Positions 15,650 through 21,816 of a DNA stretch of 21,816 bases are shown one piece after another. The notes below the pieces were generated by a model. It was not told where the DNA came from, did no database searches, and saw nothing but the letters and a program-made list of their open reading frames with translations. Every line of letters begins with the position of its first letter. Positions within the stretch are counted from its first letter, which is position 1. The DNA is from a virus: IMG/VR virus record IMGVR_UViG_3300032223_001814, positions 1-21,816 of that record; one strand, written 5' to 3'. Made by a program: the position numbers and the translations under genes.

Positions 15650-15858
15650 TAAAAAGGAACTGCTCTGGTCATATATTGACGAATGACGATGGCAAGGAAA
15701 TTCATCCACTCTTCGGATGTCATATCGTCAAAATTTTTGAACCCCATATTTTCCAGATAACAGCCGGCTGCATCGCTGGCATCATACAAAGCTTCAATTT
15801 CATAATCTTCAAATTTCCAATATTCAAAAACATCTATATTACCCAACATTCTGTTCAT
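15649..15858 (-). CDS. Small acidic hypothetical protein
   Basis: A 69-residue protein, rich in Asp, Glu and aromatic residues (FEYWKFEDYEIEALYDASDA), ending FLAIVIRQYMTRAVPF. Its ATG overlaps the helicase stop (ATGA), and its stop overlaps the primase-helicase start (TAATG), so it is tightly coupled between two replication enzymes. A second ATG three codons later is an alternative start. Acidity and position would suit a protein partner of either enzyme, but this is inference and no family is recognised. Confidence 0.65.
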   Translation of the reverse strand: MNRMLGNIDVFEYWKFEDYEIEALYDASDAAGCYLENMGFKNFDDMTSEEWMNFLAIVIRQYMTRAVPF

Positions 15859-17438
15859 GGCAGCATGTACCCCATAATTTCGGTGTACTTTCCATTAGGA
15901 CGCACCCGGATCTTCTTGGGAACTTCCAAAAACGTTGATCTCTTGACGGCTTCATTAGTATCGCGCGGCACTGGTGCAGTTTCCATAGTTCTATTGATCC
16001 ACCATTTCACCGCTTTTTCGCCGGCATACCCAACATGCTCAAAGCATATCCATTCGCGGTACTGAATCAAACCACACTGATAGGTAACACACATGGACGG
16101 CGGCTTGCCGGGCTTGAAGTGGGCCGCATAGGTAACCTTGTCTACTTCTACCCATTCGTTATTTATCTGGCTGGAAAGTAATGCATCGGTTGATGCCACC
16201 TTACTGATCTTGATTTCGCGTGGTGGGAACTCAAAACCGCAGTTTTTGCATCTCAACGTACCCGCAGCGCATATCATTGCACATTTTGGGCAAACCTTGA
16301 CTGGGGCCTCTCCTGGTTCCTCGTTGTCATCCTTTTTCTTAGATCCGCGAACTGTGTCTACGGGCCCGTGCCGGCGCGTGTTCCCCGCGAAGTCTAGAAC
16401 CAGACAATCATCCTTGCCGTTGGCCAACCGCGTTCCACGACCCAGCATCTGCACATAAAGACCCTGAGACTTGGTCGGCCGCAGCATGCCGATCATGTCC
16501 ACGCCAGGGGCATCGAAGCCGGTGGTCAGAACATTCATATTGGTGATGCAGCGGATGTTGCCTTCCTTGAACTCGCGCAGAATCCTGTCGCGCTCCGGTG
16601 CCGGCGTATCGCCAGACACTGTTTCGCAAGTCAGACCTACCGCCTTGATCAGATCCCGAACGTGCTTTGCGTGAGAGACACCAGCGCAGAAGACCAGCCA
16701 TGAGCCCCTGTCCTGCCCGTGCTTTATCATTTCCGCGACAGCGGCGACATTGGCTTCTTCCGTATCGACCGCCCGCTCAAGTTCGCCCGCAATAAATTCG
16801 CCGCCGCGCGTATGAACCCCGGTAACGTCCAGCGTCATGCTCGTTTGCTTGGGGATAAGCGGGACCAGATAGCCCTGCTCAATCATGTCGAGCATATCTG
16901 CTTCGTAACAGATATCGGTAAACAGCGCGTCAACGCCGCTGGTAAGCATGCCCTGATCCATGCGGTAGGGCGTAGCAGTCAGGCCGATGATCTTCAGATC
17001 AGGATTAATATCTTTCAGGTCGCGCAGAAAGTTCCGATACATGCCGTTATCGGACTTCTGCATCAGGTGCGCCTCGTCGATCATGACAAGGTCGCATTTC
17101 TGCACTTCATAGGCGCGGCGATGTATCGACTGAATGCCAGCAAACAGGATCTGGCTGTCCATCTCGCGCTTGCCAAGGCCCGCGCTGTAGATGCCGGCCG
17201 GGGCTTCGGGCCAGGCGCGCAAGGCTGCGTTGAAGTTCTGCTGGATCAATTCCTTCACATGGGTCAGGACAATGACGCGCGTATCGCGCCATGTGCCAAG
17301 TGACTCTTGCAAAAACTTCGCCAGCACCACGCTCTTGCCGGTGCCTGTAGGTAATACGATTAGTGGATTGCCGTCGTCTGACCGAAAGTATTCGTATATC
17401 GAATCAATCGCTTCCCGCTGGTACTTTCTTAGTTCCAT
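15855..17438 (-). CDS. DEAH-box superfamily 2 helicase with zinc ribbon
   Basis: A 527-residue SF2 helicase beginning MELRKYQREAIDSIYEYF, the Q-motif-like start. Motifs appear in order: Walker A PTGTGKS (30-36), Ia region VIVLTHVKELIQQ, DEAH (121-124), TATP (154-157), motif V TTGFDAPGVD (305-314) and motif VI QMLGRGTR (320-327). A zinc ribbon follows (CPKC at 383-386, CKNC at 397-400), then a C-terminal domain of unknown type. The frame is open back to 17597, but that extension lies within the nuclease gene and lacks helicase sequence. The chosen ATG overlaps the nuclease end by 35 bp. Phage relatives unwind recombination or replication intermediates (UvsW/Res-type). Here it sits between a Cas4-like nuclease and a primase-helicase. 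Confidence 0.9.
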   Translation of the reverse strand: MELRKYQREAIDSIYEYFRSDDGNPLIVLPTGTGKSVVLAKFLQESLGTWRDTRVIVLTHVKELIQQNFNAALRAWPEAPAGIYSAGLGKREMDSQILFAGIQSIHRRAYEVQKCDLVMIDEAHLMQKSDNGMYRNFLRDLKDINPDLKIIGLTATPYRMDQGMLTSGVDALFTDICYEADMLDMIEQGYLVPLIPKQTSMTLDVTGVHTRGGEFIAGELERAVDTEEANVAAVAEMIKHGQDRGSWLVFCAGVSHAKHVRDLIKAVGLTCETVSGDTPAPERDRILREFKEGNIRCITNMNVLTTGFDAPGVDMIGMLRPTKSQGLYVQMLGRGTRLANGKDDCLVLDFAGNTRRHGPVDTVRGSKKKDDNEEPGEAPVKVCPKCAMICAAGTLRCKNCGFEFPPREIKISKVASTDALLSSQINNEWVEVDKVTYAAHFKPGKPPSMCVTYQCGLIQYREWICFEHVGYAGEKAVKWWINRTMETAPVPRDTNEAVKRSTFLEVPKKIRVRPNGKYTEIMGYMLP

Positions 17439-18162
17439 GACATGTTTCTCTATAGTTGCACCATTTACACGCAAACCAATTAGGGTCGTTTGATGTCTTT
17501 GCCAGCGGATACTTGGCCTCCAGAATGCGGTGGGCCTTGTCCTTGATGGCTTCAAAATCTTCGGGCACAAATTCCGTGCGGCAAGCGTCCCAGTCACGAC
17601 CGCCGGGTGTTCCCACGGTCAGGAAGTGACGCTTCATTCCAGAATAGCCCATGTAGCACTGCGCCTGGGCGTAGTAGACCGGATCCCATTCCTTCAGCGT
17701 TTTCTTTTCGCCGTTCTTCTGCTTGATGCTCTGGAACTTGGCGTATTTCTTTTCGTTGACGCACTTGCCTTCCCAGACATGCCAGGTGGCCGGCGCTTGG
17801 ATCAGGCCTTTGATAATGCCGTCCATGTGGCCTTTGAACTTGCCATCAAAATCCACGACTTCGAACTGACGGCCGGTTTCCGGGTCCAGCGTCATGAACG
17901 TAATGCCCGGTATCAGGCGCAAACGCTCGCCCATCAAATCTTCTGTCCTGTGACCGTCCGCGAACCGGCGCAGCGTGGCGGCGTCGAAGTTCTCAGGTTC
18001 AGGCTGGTGATAGCTGTACCAAAGCTTGCGCGAGCATTCGTTGCCGATAGCCGACATGCCGAGATATTGGCGGCGCGGAGCGCGGGCTTCGCGCTCAACC
18101 ATGGCTACATCTACTGCGGCAAGGTTTGGATCTTGAACTGGCGGTTGTGGAATAGCGACCAT
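17404..18162 (-). CDS. Cas4/RecB-like PD-(D/E)XK exonuclease with Fe-S cysteines
   Basis: A 252-residue nuclease. The start at 18162 is preceded by AGGGGA; a longer frame to 18318 would run through the terminator and overlap the SSB gene. Motifs: C43 in ECSRKLWY, E74 in HRTEDLMGER, D114 in GHMDG, E131-G-K133, and a Q-x3-Y motif at Q166-Y170. Three more cysteines (C232, C235, C241 in ACKWCNYRETCHG) complete the four-Cys set that holds a [4Fe-4S] cluster in Cas4, AddB and related enzymes. It probably resects DNA ends to give single strands for the Sak4-like annealing protein encoded upstream. It is not an adaptation Cas4, since no cas1, cas2 or repeat array is present. Confidence 0.88.
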   Translation of the reverse strand: MVAIPQPPVQDPNLAAVDVAMVEREARAPRRQYLGMSAIGNECSRKLWYSYHQPEPENFDAATLRRFADGHRTEDLMGERLRLIPGITFMTLDPETGRQFEVVDFDGKFKGHMDGIIKGLIQAPATWHVWEGKCVNEKKYAKFQSIKQKNGEKKTLKEWDPVYYAQAQCYMGYSGMKRHFLTVGTPGGRDWDACRTEFVPEDFEAIKDKAHRILEAKYPLAKTSNDPNWFACKWCNYRETCHGTKKVPAGSD

Positions 18163-18174
18163 GTGTTCCCCTAT

Positions 18175-18202
18175 AAAAAAGGGCCGGCTGTTACGCCGGC
18201 CC
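18175..18202 (-). terminator. Intrinsic terminator between SSB-like and nuclease genes
   Basis: Read on the minus strand, a perfect 8-bp GC stem GGGCCGGC/GCCGGCCC (18202-18195 with 18188-18181) encloses a six-base loop and is followed directly by six T residues (18180-18175). It lies seven bases after the SSB-like stop and just before the nuclease ribosome binding site, in the middle of an otherwise gapless operon. It should reduce, or conditionally stop, transcription into the nuclease, helicase and primase genes. Confidence 0.88.
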
Positions 18203-18208
18203 AATTTC

Positions 18209-18694
18209 TTACGAACGCCTCCAGGGCGGCGCGCTGCTGGCTGCGGGAGCAGAAGGTGCCGGAGCGGCCGGCGCAGAACCACGCAAGGACTTGTAGCCCT
18301 TGATCTCGTTCTGGGCATCGCGATCGATACCGTTCTTATCGGGACCGGCCGGGCGAACCTTCAGACTGATGGTGAACTCTTTGAAGTAAAGCTGTTCAGT
18401 TTCCTTAAGCTTTAGAACACCACAGGCGCGGCTGATCGAAGACATGGTCCTGAATGCGATATCAACGGCAGTGGGATTGCTGTTTTCAATGTTCAAACGC
18501 TCGAACAGCTTGCGGCCGCGATACTGGCCATCCGTGATTTCGATTTCCATCCAGATGTAACGGCCAGACCCCGACTTAGTCTCGCGCCATTCGCTATTGA
18601 TGATCTGGGCCGGGTAATCACCAGGCGGGATGGGTTCATAGGAACTGTTGGGTTCGATAGCTTCTGCGTCGAACATTGTGCTGAGTTGTACCAT
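18209..18694 (-). CDS. DUF669-family single-stranded-DNA-binding-like protein
   Basis: A 161-residue protein. The region from about residue 14 to 130 (YEPIPPGDYPAQIINSEWRE, YIWMEIEITDGQYRGRKLFERLNIENSN, AFRTMSSISRACGVLKL, FTISLKVRPAG) matches the DUF669 family. That family is repeatedly encoded next to phage annealing or RecA-like ATPases and is regarded as an SSB-like OB-fold protein. The C-terminus is a disordered Ala/Pro/Ser tail ending APPWRRS. It lacks the acidic DDDIPF-type tip of bacterial SSB. The gene is two bases after the Sak4-like stop, supporting a joint role coating ssDNA during annealing. Confidence 0.82.
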   Translation of the reverse strand: MVQLSTMFDAEAIEPNSSYEPIPPGDYPAQIINSEWRETKSGSGRYIWMEIEITDGQYRGRKLFERLNIENSNPTAVDIAFRTMSSISRACGVLKLKETEQLYFKEFTISLKVRPAGPDKNGIDRDAQNEIKGYKSLRGSAPAAPAPSAPAASSAPPWRRS

Positions 18695-18696
18695 TT

Positions 18697-19470
18697 TCAG
18701 ACTGCCTTCTTTTCAGTTTTGGGTTTTGCGTAGAACGGAATGCCAGAAGCGTAGGTATCCCAATCCATGGGAATCATGGGTTCAAGATTGAAACGCTGCT
18801 TGGCAAGGAATGCGGGGCGCTCTTCAGTGTACAACACGCGGTCGCCGCCCCCGACTGCCCGCGTGATCTTCTTGCCGAATCCCGCATCGGACTTGATGGT
18901 CGAAATGCGGTAGTTGGCAAACAAGACATTGTCCATGGCTTCCTGCAACAGGGCAGAAGCGCCTTTGTGGATCTTGGGAGTATACCGATCATAAGGCTCA
19001 CTGTCGGGAGCCTCGAACCGGCTGATCTGGGAATGCGCGATCAGAATGACAGACATCTTCTTGTCATCGCGCAGGGCGCGCAAACCATCGATCATGGCCC
19101 GCCACATATCCAGTGCAGCGACATAGCCCTTGCCGTAGCCAGGCGCTTCGATGTTGGCCCAACCGTTGTCCTTACAGGCTTGCGCCCAGACCAGCGGCTC
19201 CAGATGGTCCACGCTGTCCAGAACTAGCGTTTCATACTTGTGATCTTCCGAATAAAGAGATCCGATCGACTGCATGACCTCATCAAAGGTCCGAAGCATG
19301 CCGAAAGTATCGCGATCGATCAGACCCAGACCGTCTTCAGTCTGGAGAAAGATCGGCTTTGGTGCGCTGGCGGCGAAACTGGTCTTGCCGACGCCGTGTG
19401 GGCCGTAAATCATTCCCATGGGCGGCTTATTTGTCGCCCCTGATTTTACGTTAGCTAGAGAGATTGCCAT
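18697..19470 (-). CDS. Sak4-like RecA-fold ATPase (single-strand annealing/recombination)
   Basis: A 257-residue P-loop ATPase of the AAA_24/Sak4 type. Walker A is GPHGVGKT (23-30). KPIFLQTEDGLGL follows, then Walker B YETLVLDSVDHL with D85, and VILIAHSQIS (141-150) with a sensor-like His and Gln. The fold is a shortened RecA core; Sak4 proteins of this size promote annealing with help from a phage SSB. The neighbouring DUF669 gene and Cas4-like nuclease form the expected resect-coat-anneal set. GGAA lies about eight bases before the ATG, which follows the upstream TAG directly. Confidence 0.87.
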   Translation of the reverse strand: MAISLANVKSGATNKPPMGMIYGPHGVGKTSFAASAPKPIFLQTEDGLGLIDRDTFGMLRTFDEVMQSIGSLYSEDHKYETLVLDSVDHLEPLVWAQACKDNGWANIEAPGYGKGYVAALDMWRAMIDGLRALRDDKKMSVILIAHSQISRFEAPDSEPYDRYTPKIHKGASALLQEAMDNVLFANYRISTIKSDAGFGKKITRAVGGGDRVLYTEERPAFLAKQRFNLEPMIPMDWDTYASGIPFYAKPKTEKKAV

Positions 19471-19941
19471 CTATTTTCCTTTCTCGATTTTGAACGTGGG
19501 TTTCTTTGTGTTGACAGTGCGCGCAGGGTCAAAAATTGCTTTGATGCTTTGCGGCCATGCTTTGTACTTGCTCTCAGGTACGCTGTATTTGATTGTGACG
19601 TAATCCTCCACTGGTTCGTTCATGTCTGCAATAGCCGACGCAGCGCGCCTCAGTGCGCCCTGGTCCCAATCGACATCCTTGGCCAGATCGGCGGTTACTA
19701 CATATCCGTCTACCTCAATCCGCACTGATCCAGTGTCCTTGCCGGCAGAAGCGCGAAGCTTATCAGCTTGATCACTGAACCTGGACACCAGAAGGTTGTG
19801 CAGAAAGCCGTCATATTTCTTGGCCAAAGCCTTCAATTCAGACAATTCATCGACCAAAAGAACAATCTGTTCGATCGGCATCTTAACGGTTTTGGAAGCT
19901 GACAACGATTCCAGATCAGACAAAGTAATGCTGTTTTTCAT
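19471..19941 (-). CDS. Conserved-looking hypothetical protein upstream of Sak4-like gene
   Basis: A 156-residue protein, first in the operon. Residues 20-70 look like an amphipathic or coiled-coil helix pair (IEQIVLLVDELSELKALAKK). A strand pair follows (VRIEVDGYVVTADLAKDVDWDQ), then a helix (LRRAASAIADM) and YVTIKYSVPESKYKAWPQSI, ending RTVNTKKPTFKIEKG. I recall similar proteins beside Sak4-type ATPases in other phages but know no function. GAGG lies seven bases before the ATG, and a predicted promoter is only about 30 bp upstream, so it should be abundantly expressed early. A role in recombination is inferred from position only. Confidence 0.75.
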   Translation of the reverse strand: MKNSITLSDLESLSASKTVKMPIEQIVLLVDELSELKALAKKYDGFLHNLLVSRFSDQADKLRASAGKDTGSVRIEVDGYVVTADLAKDVDWDQGALRRAASAIADMNEPVEDYVTIKYSVPESKYKAWPQSIKAIFDPARTVNTKKPTFKIEKGK

Positions 19942-19972
19942 AGTTTCCTCGTTAGCGAATAGATTTATATCG

Positions 19973-20003
19973 TCTATATGATAACAGAATGCGGATAGGT
20001 CAA
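19973..20003 (-). promoter_or_regulatory. Predicted sigma-70-type promoter for the recombination operon
   Basis: On the minus strand TTGACC (20003-19998) is followed after 17 bases by CATATA (19980-19975) or after 19 by TATAGA (19978-19973). It lies in the only gap of the early region, between the HTH gene and the 156-residue gene, and the -35 overlaps the HTH gene's stop. A TTGACC box with a following CGCATT also occurs in the promoter at 21654-21682. A weak inverted repeat TTAT...ATAA (19965-19984) covers the -10. Confidence 0.65.
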
Positions 20004-20176
20004 GCCTTGTGGCGGACCATCATTTCAAAAAGTTTGTAAGCACTTTTGGGTATTCTGGTATCCCCAGCGATCCAACGGTACCAGGTGGCAATGTGTACGC
20101 CGGCCATGTCAGCCGCTTCCACATATGTCAGGTTCAACCGCTTCGCCATGTCAGCCAGCTTTTCACCTTCAGTCAT
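20000..20176 (-). CDS. Small helix-turn-helix DNA-binding protein
   Basis: A 58-residue protein that is essentially one HTH domain: EKLADMAKRLNLTYVEAADM, then AGVHIATWYRWIAGDTRIP, and a helix KSAYKLFEMMV. The TYVEAADMAGVHIATWYRWIAG stretch fits the helix-turn-helix of Cro/CI or YdaS-like regulators. I chose the ATG at 20176 over a TTG at 20191; it overlaps the upstream stop by eight bases. Its end coincides with the -35 box of the recombination-operon promoter, so it is placed to regulate that promoter, its own operon or both. Target unknown; without a partner repressor I do not call it a lysogeny switch. Confidence 0.78.
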   Translation of the reverse strand: MTEGEKLADMAKRLNLTYVEAADMAGVHIATWYRWIAGDTRIPKSAYKLFEMMVRHKA

Positions 20177-20336
20177 AAAATGAACCCACAATAGATGCCA
20201 ACATCAAAACAACAATTCCAATTATTGTAATACCCAGAGCGGCAGATATACCGCTCAACACACGTTCCCCAATACTAGGTTTCTTCGGTGGCTCTGCGTA
20301 CATTTTGGGCGGAACGCCCCAGTTTCTTTGATTCAC
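20169..20336 (-). CDS. Small single-pass membrane protein
   Basis: A 55-residue protein starting at a GTG that overlaps the upstream TGA as GTGA, with GAGG seven bases before it. The alternative in-frame start at 20375 lies inside the upstream gene. The N-terminal 25 residues are polar and Pro-rich (YAEPPKKPSIGERV). Residues 27-50 form one TM helix (ISAALGITIIGIVVLMLASI) with a short C-terminal tail. Early expression of a small membrane protein could indicate superinfection exclusion or a host-membrane effect; this is a guess from position. Confidence 0.68.
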   Translation of the reverse strand: MNQRNWGVPPKMYAEPPKKPSIGERVLSGISAALGITIIGIVVLMLASIVGSFYD

Positions 20337-21088
20337 TTTTCGTCCTCCGTTACATGAAAACACAATACGCCACATTCAATATCTTCTTCGTTGCTATATC
20401 TCCCTAGGTCTGGCGGCAGTTCGTCCAGGAATATCCTTTTGCGCTTTCCATCGCCCGCGTAACTTTTGTTGATGGCGGCATTCAAGTGCCGCTCCATCTT
20501 GGCCATGCGATCAAACGCCTCTGGAAAGTCCACCCGGATCTTATTCCAGTATCCTAGCTGGCCCTTCACGCAGCCAATGCAATTGTTGTTTCGGTATCCC
20601 AGCTTGTACATGGCCGGCAATTCGATGCCGGCATTCCTGATACGCTGGTGGCATTCTTGTTTGGTGATACCTTTGCGATGCAAGATAAAGTCAGCCTGAA
20701 GGTCAGGGTTCTCGCGGTGGAACTTGGCCACCCGGCTACCCTCTTCGGCCGTAAATCCGAAAACATGCAGATCATCGGGCCGCTGATATTCTATGCGCGG
20801 CATCTTTTTCATTTCTGTCGTACAGCGGGCACCACCAACGCCTACCAGCCAGCGCGTCTTCTCGAAGACATCGTAAATATCTTTGTAGTCACTAGACCGC
20901 AGTATGGTGATCGGACGGCCGAGCCAATCCTGAACGTCGGCAAAGAACCGTTTATTGTCGGGATGCTCATAAGCAAACGTGTCGCAATAATAGACTTCGA
21001 CACGATCACCGTATTCAGCAATCGCCTCCTTGGCGGCAACCGCACTCGCGTCACCACACGAAAATGCAACCAGAATCCTATCGTTCAT
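20333..21088 (-). CDS. PP-loop ATPase, phosphoadenosine-phosphosulfate-reductase-like
   Basis: A 251-residue adenine nucleotide alpha-hydrolase-fold protein. The PP-loop at residues 8-15 (AFSCGDAS) replaces the usual SGGxDS. VEVYYCDTFAYEHPDNKRFF follows, then the CT pair of GARCTTEMKK (C89), and HVFGFTAEEGSR. Further cysteines lie at C146, C170-x2-C173 (NNNCIGCVKG) and C239-x3-C243 near the end, suggesting metal or Fe-S binding. The family is widespread in phages and annotated PAPS reductase-like. Relatives include sulfate reductases and DndC-type DNA sulfur enzymes, so sulfate reduction is not implied. With no dnd or cysteine-synthesis neighbours, the role here (nucleic-acid or cofactor modification) is open. 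Start overlaps the upstream stop as ATGA. Confidence 0.82.
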   Translation of the reverse strand: MNDRILVAFSCGDASAVAAKEAIAEYGDRVEVYYCDTFAYEHPDNKRFFADVQDWLGRPITILRSSDYKDIYDVFEKTRWLVGVGGARCTTEMKKMPRIEYQRPDDLHVFGFTAEEGSRVAKFHRENPDLQADFILHRKGITKQECHQRIRNAGIELPAMYKLGYRNNNCIGCVKGQLGYWNKIRVDFPEAFDRMAKMERHLNAAINKSYAGDGKRKRIFLDELPPDLGRYSNEEDIECGVLCFHVTEDEK

Positions 21089-21411
21089 ACCTTCATCGAC
21101 CCATTGGCTTTCAGCTTTTTATTTGCCCAGGACCAAAGGTCATTTTCCCAATGCGTCCATTCCGAATCATCATCAGGAAGGCGTTCGTCCATAATGTGAA
21201 GCGCGACTTCGCGCGTGACATCCTTGCTAATGCCATTAGCAAGATCGACAAAAATTATTGACTGCACACCTTCCCACTGCCCAGACGAAATGTTGTCCAG
21301 CACAGACTTCATGTCCTGCAATTCACTCAGCGGAAATTCAGAAATGTACGGCCCAGGATATTTAGGGGAATACGGTCCATCCATCACCGCAATATAAAAC
21401 GGACTAAGCAT
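21085..21411 (-). CDS. Hypothetical protein
   Basis: A 108-residue acidic protein starting MLSPFYIAVMDGPYSPKYPG. A strand GVQSIIFVDLANG sits mid-protein, then a helix TREVALHIMDERL and an acidic Trp-rich segment (WTHWENDLWSWANKK). GGAGG six bases before the ATG is one of the best ribosome binding sites in the window. It overlaps the previous gene's end by eight bases and the next start by four. Family not recognised. Confidence 0.72.
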   Translation of the reverse strand: MLSPFYIAVMDGPYSPKYPGPYISEFPLSELQDMKSVLDNISSGQWEGVQSIIFVDLANGISKDVTREVALHIMDERLPDDDSEWTHWENDLWSWANKKLKANGSMKV

Positions 21412-21625
21412 TATATTCCTCCACCGTGATCTTGTAGTCCTTGCCGTTCATGTCCTTCACAAAGACCGTCTTGGCCGGCGAAATCAGCCAGCCGCCATGG
21501 TCAAGATCCGAACACATAGGCCCGATCTGTTCGATCAGGCTAGAATCGTGCAAGCCGGCAATGATGCGGGTGGCGATGTAGTCCGTCAGGACCAGGGGCT
21601 TTATAGCCTTAAAATGAATTGCCAT
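21404..21625 (-). CDS. Hypothetical protein, first complete gene after the rightmost promoter
   Basis: A 73-residue protein starting MAIHFKAIKPLVLTDYIATR. A helix IIAGLHDSSLIEQIG is followed by strands (GGWLISPAKTVFVKDM, KDYKITVEEYNA). AAGGA lies seven bases before the ATG, and a predicted promoter lies about 30 bp upstream, so it should be expressed immediately early. No family recognised. Its last codons carry the ribosome binding site of the next gene. Confidence 0.7.
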   Translation of the reverse strand: MAIHFKAIKPLVLTDYIATRIIAGLHDSSLIEQIGPMCSDLDHGGWLISPAKTVFVKDMNGKDYKITVEEYNA

Positions 21626-21653
21626 TTATCTATCCTTGATTAGCGATTTGCGA

Positions 21654-21682
21654 TGTATAGCGAAATGCGATCGGAGGGTCAA
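21654..21682 (-). promoter_or_regulatory. Predicted sigma-70 promoter for the early operon
   Basis: On the minus strand TTGACC (21682-21677) and TATACA (21659-21654) are separated by exactly 17 bases, close to the host sigma-70 consensus. It lies about 30 bp before the 73-residue gene and its AAGGA site, in a non-coding gap of 78 bp. GCGA occurs four times in and around the spacer (21643, 21650, 21660, 21667), a candidate operator. Confidence 0.75.
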
Positions 21683-21703
21683 ATGTCTTTTGGGGCTCCT
21701 TAT

Positions 21704-21814
21704 TTAATCAATCCAGCCGTCGCCTTGGCACCAATGCCAGAGCCTATGACGGAACACAGCTAACAACAGCCCGCGCAGGGTGTCGTGTTCGTACCAATAG
21801 TTTCCGACGATCAG
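21704..21814 (-). CDS. 3' end of an upstream gene (5'-partial)
   Basis: The minus frame is open from the window's right edge to a TAA at 21706-21704. It encodes 36 residues including VGNYWYEHDTLRGLLLAVF and ending WHWCQGDGWID. No start codon upstream is visible, so the gene continues beyond the window. The Trp/His-rich sequence reads like a protein C-terminus, but the stretch is short and the other two frames stop sooner. No family is recognised, and no terminator is seen between it and the promoter that follows. Confidence 0.45.
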   Translation of the reverse strand: MIVGNYWYEHDTLRGLLLAVFRHRLWHWCQGDGWID

Positions 21815-21816
21815 CC

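Noticed and set aside
15650-15709. Extension of the primase-helicase to a start at 15709
   Set aside because: It would overlap the upstream gene by 61 bp. The ATG at 15649 forms a TAATG junction and keeps all motifs.
17439-17597. Extension of the helicase to 17597
   Set aside because: The extra 53 residues are basic shadow sequence of the nuclease gene, and the helicase start motif begins at 17438.
17404-18162. Cas4-like gene as part of a CRISPR-Cas system
   Set aside because: No cas1, cas2 or effector gene and no repeat-spacer array is present; the neighbours are phage recombination genes.
18163-18318. Extension of the nuclease to 18318
   Set aside because: It would translate through the terminator hairpin and 110 bp of the SSB-like gene; the ATG at 18162 has its own ribosome binding site.
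19527-19532. Another TTGACC on the minus strand as a promoter
   Set aside because: It lies within a coding region, and the hexamer 17 bases on (ACAAAG) is not a -10 box.
20000-20176. HTH protein as a lysogeny repressor
   Set aside because: It is a bare 58-residue HTH without a dimerisation or cleavage domain, and there is no divergent partner or integrase in the window.

Overview
The window is a contiguous piece of a tailed double-stranded DNA phage genome (Caudoviricetes) or a closely related prophage. I see no integrase, repressor/Cro pair, transposase, tRNA, rRNA or CRISPR array. The host is probably an alphaproteobacterium. That inference rests on the holin, which resembles the 3-TM family first named from gene transfer agents, and on moderate-to-high GC with Shine-Dalgarno-led genes; it is not demonstrated.

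Layout: two convergent arms meet around 12,200. The plus-strand arm (1-12,194) is the late region. It starts with the 3' end of a virion-associated gene and a small GNAT acetyltransferase. Next come a giant 1580-residue multidomain virion protein (internal S74 self-cleavage domain, GH108-like lysozyme domain, ejection-protein-like C-terminus) and a 659-residue probable internal virion protein. A tail fibre with a C-terminal S74 chaperone and a glycine-rich adhesin-like protein follow. The lysis cassette has three consecutive small membrane proteins and a GH108 endolysin. The arm ends with an HTH-metallophosphoesterase and a SprT-like zinc metallopeptidase. Neighbouring genes overlap or sit within about 20 bp of each other.

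The minus-strand arm (21,816-12,206) is the early/replication region, read right to left. A promoter at about 21,654-21,682 precedes two small genes, a PP-loop PAPS-reductase-like protein, a one-TM protein and a small HTH protein. A second promoter with a similar sequence (about 19,973-20,003) precedes the replication-recombination module: a conserved hypothetical, a Sak4-like RecA-fold ATPase and a DUF669 SSB-like protein. A strong intrinsic terminator comes next, followed by a Cas4/RecB-like Fe-S nuclease, a DEAH helicase with a zinc ribbon, a small acidic protein, an AEP primase fused to a DUF3987-type helicase, and four small genes. No DNA polymerase, terminase, portal or capsid gene lies in the window; these are presumably outside it.

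Together the genes fit a virulent-looking phage. It would replicate with a primase-helicase plus an annealing/resection module (Sak4, SSB, nuclease, helicase) and eject its genome with large internal proteins carrying a cell-wall hydrolase. It would lyse the cell with a holin/endolysin set. The most interesting points are the polyprotein at 843-5585, the terminator inside the recombination operon, the pair of related early promoters, and several small unassigned early genes.
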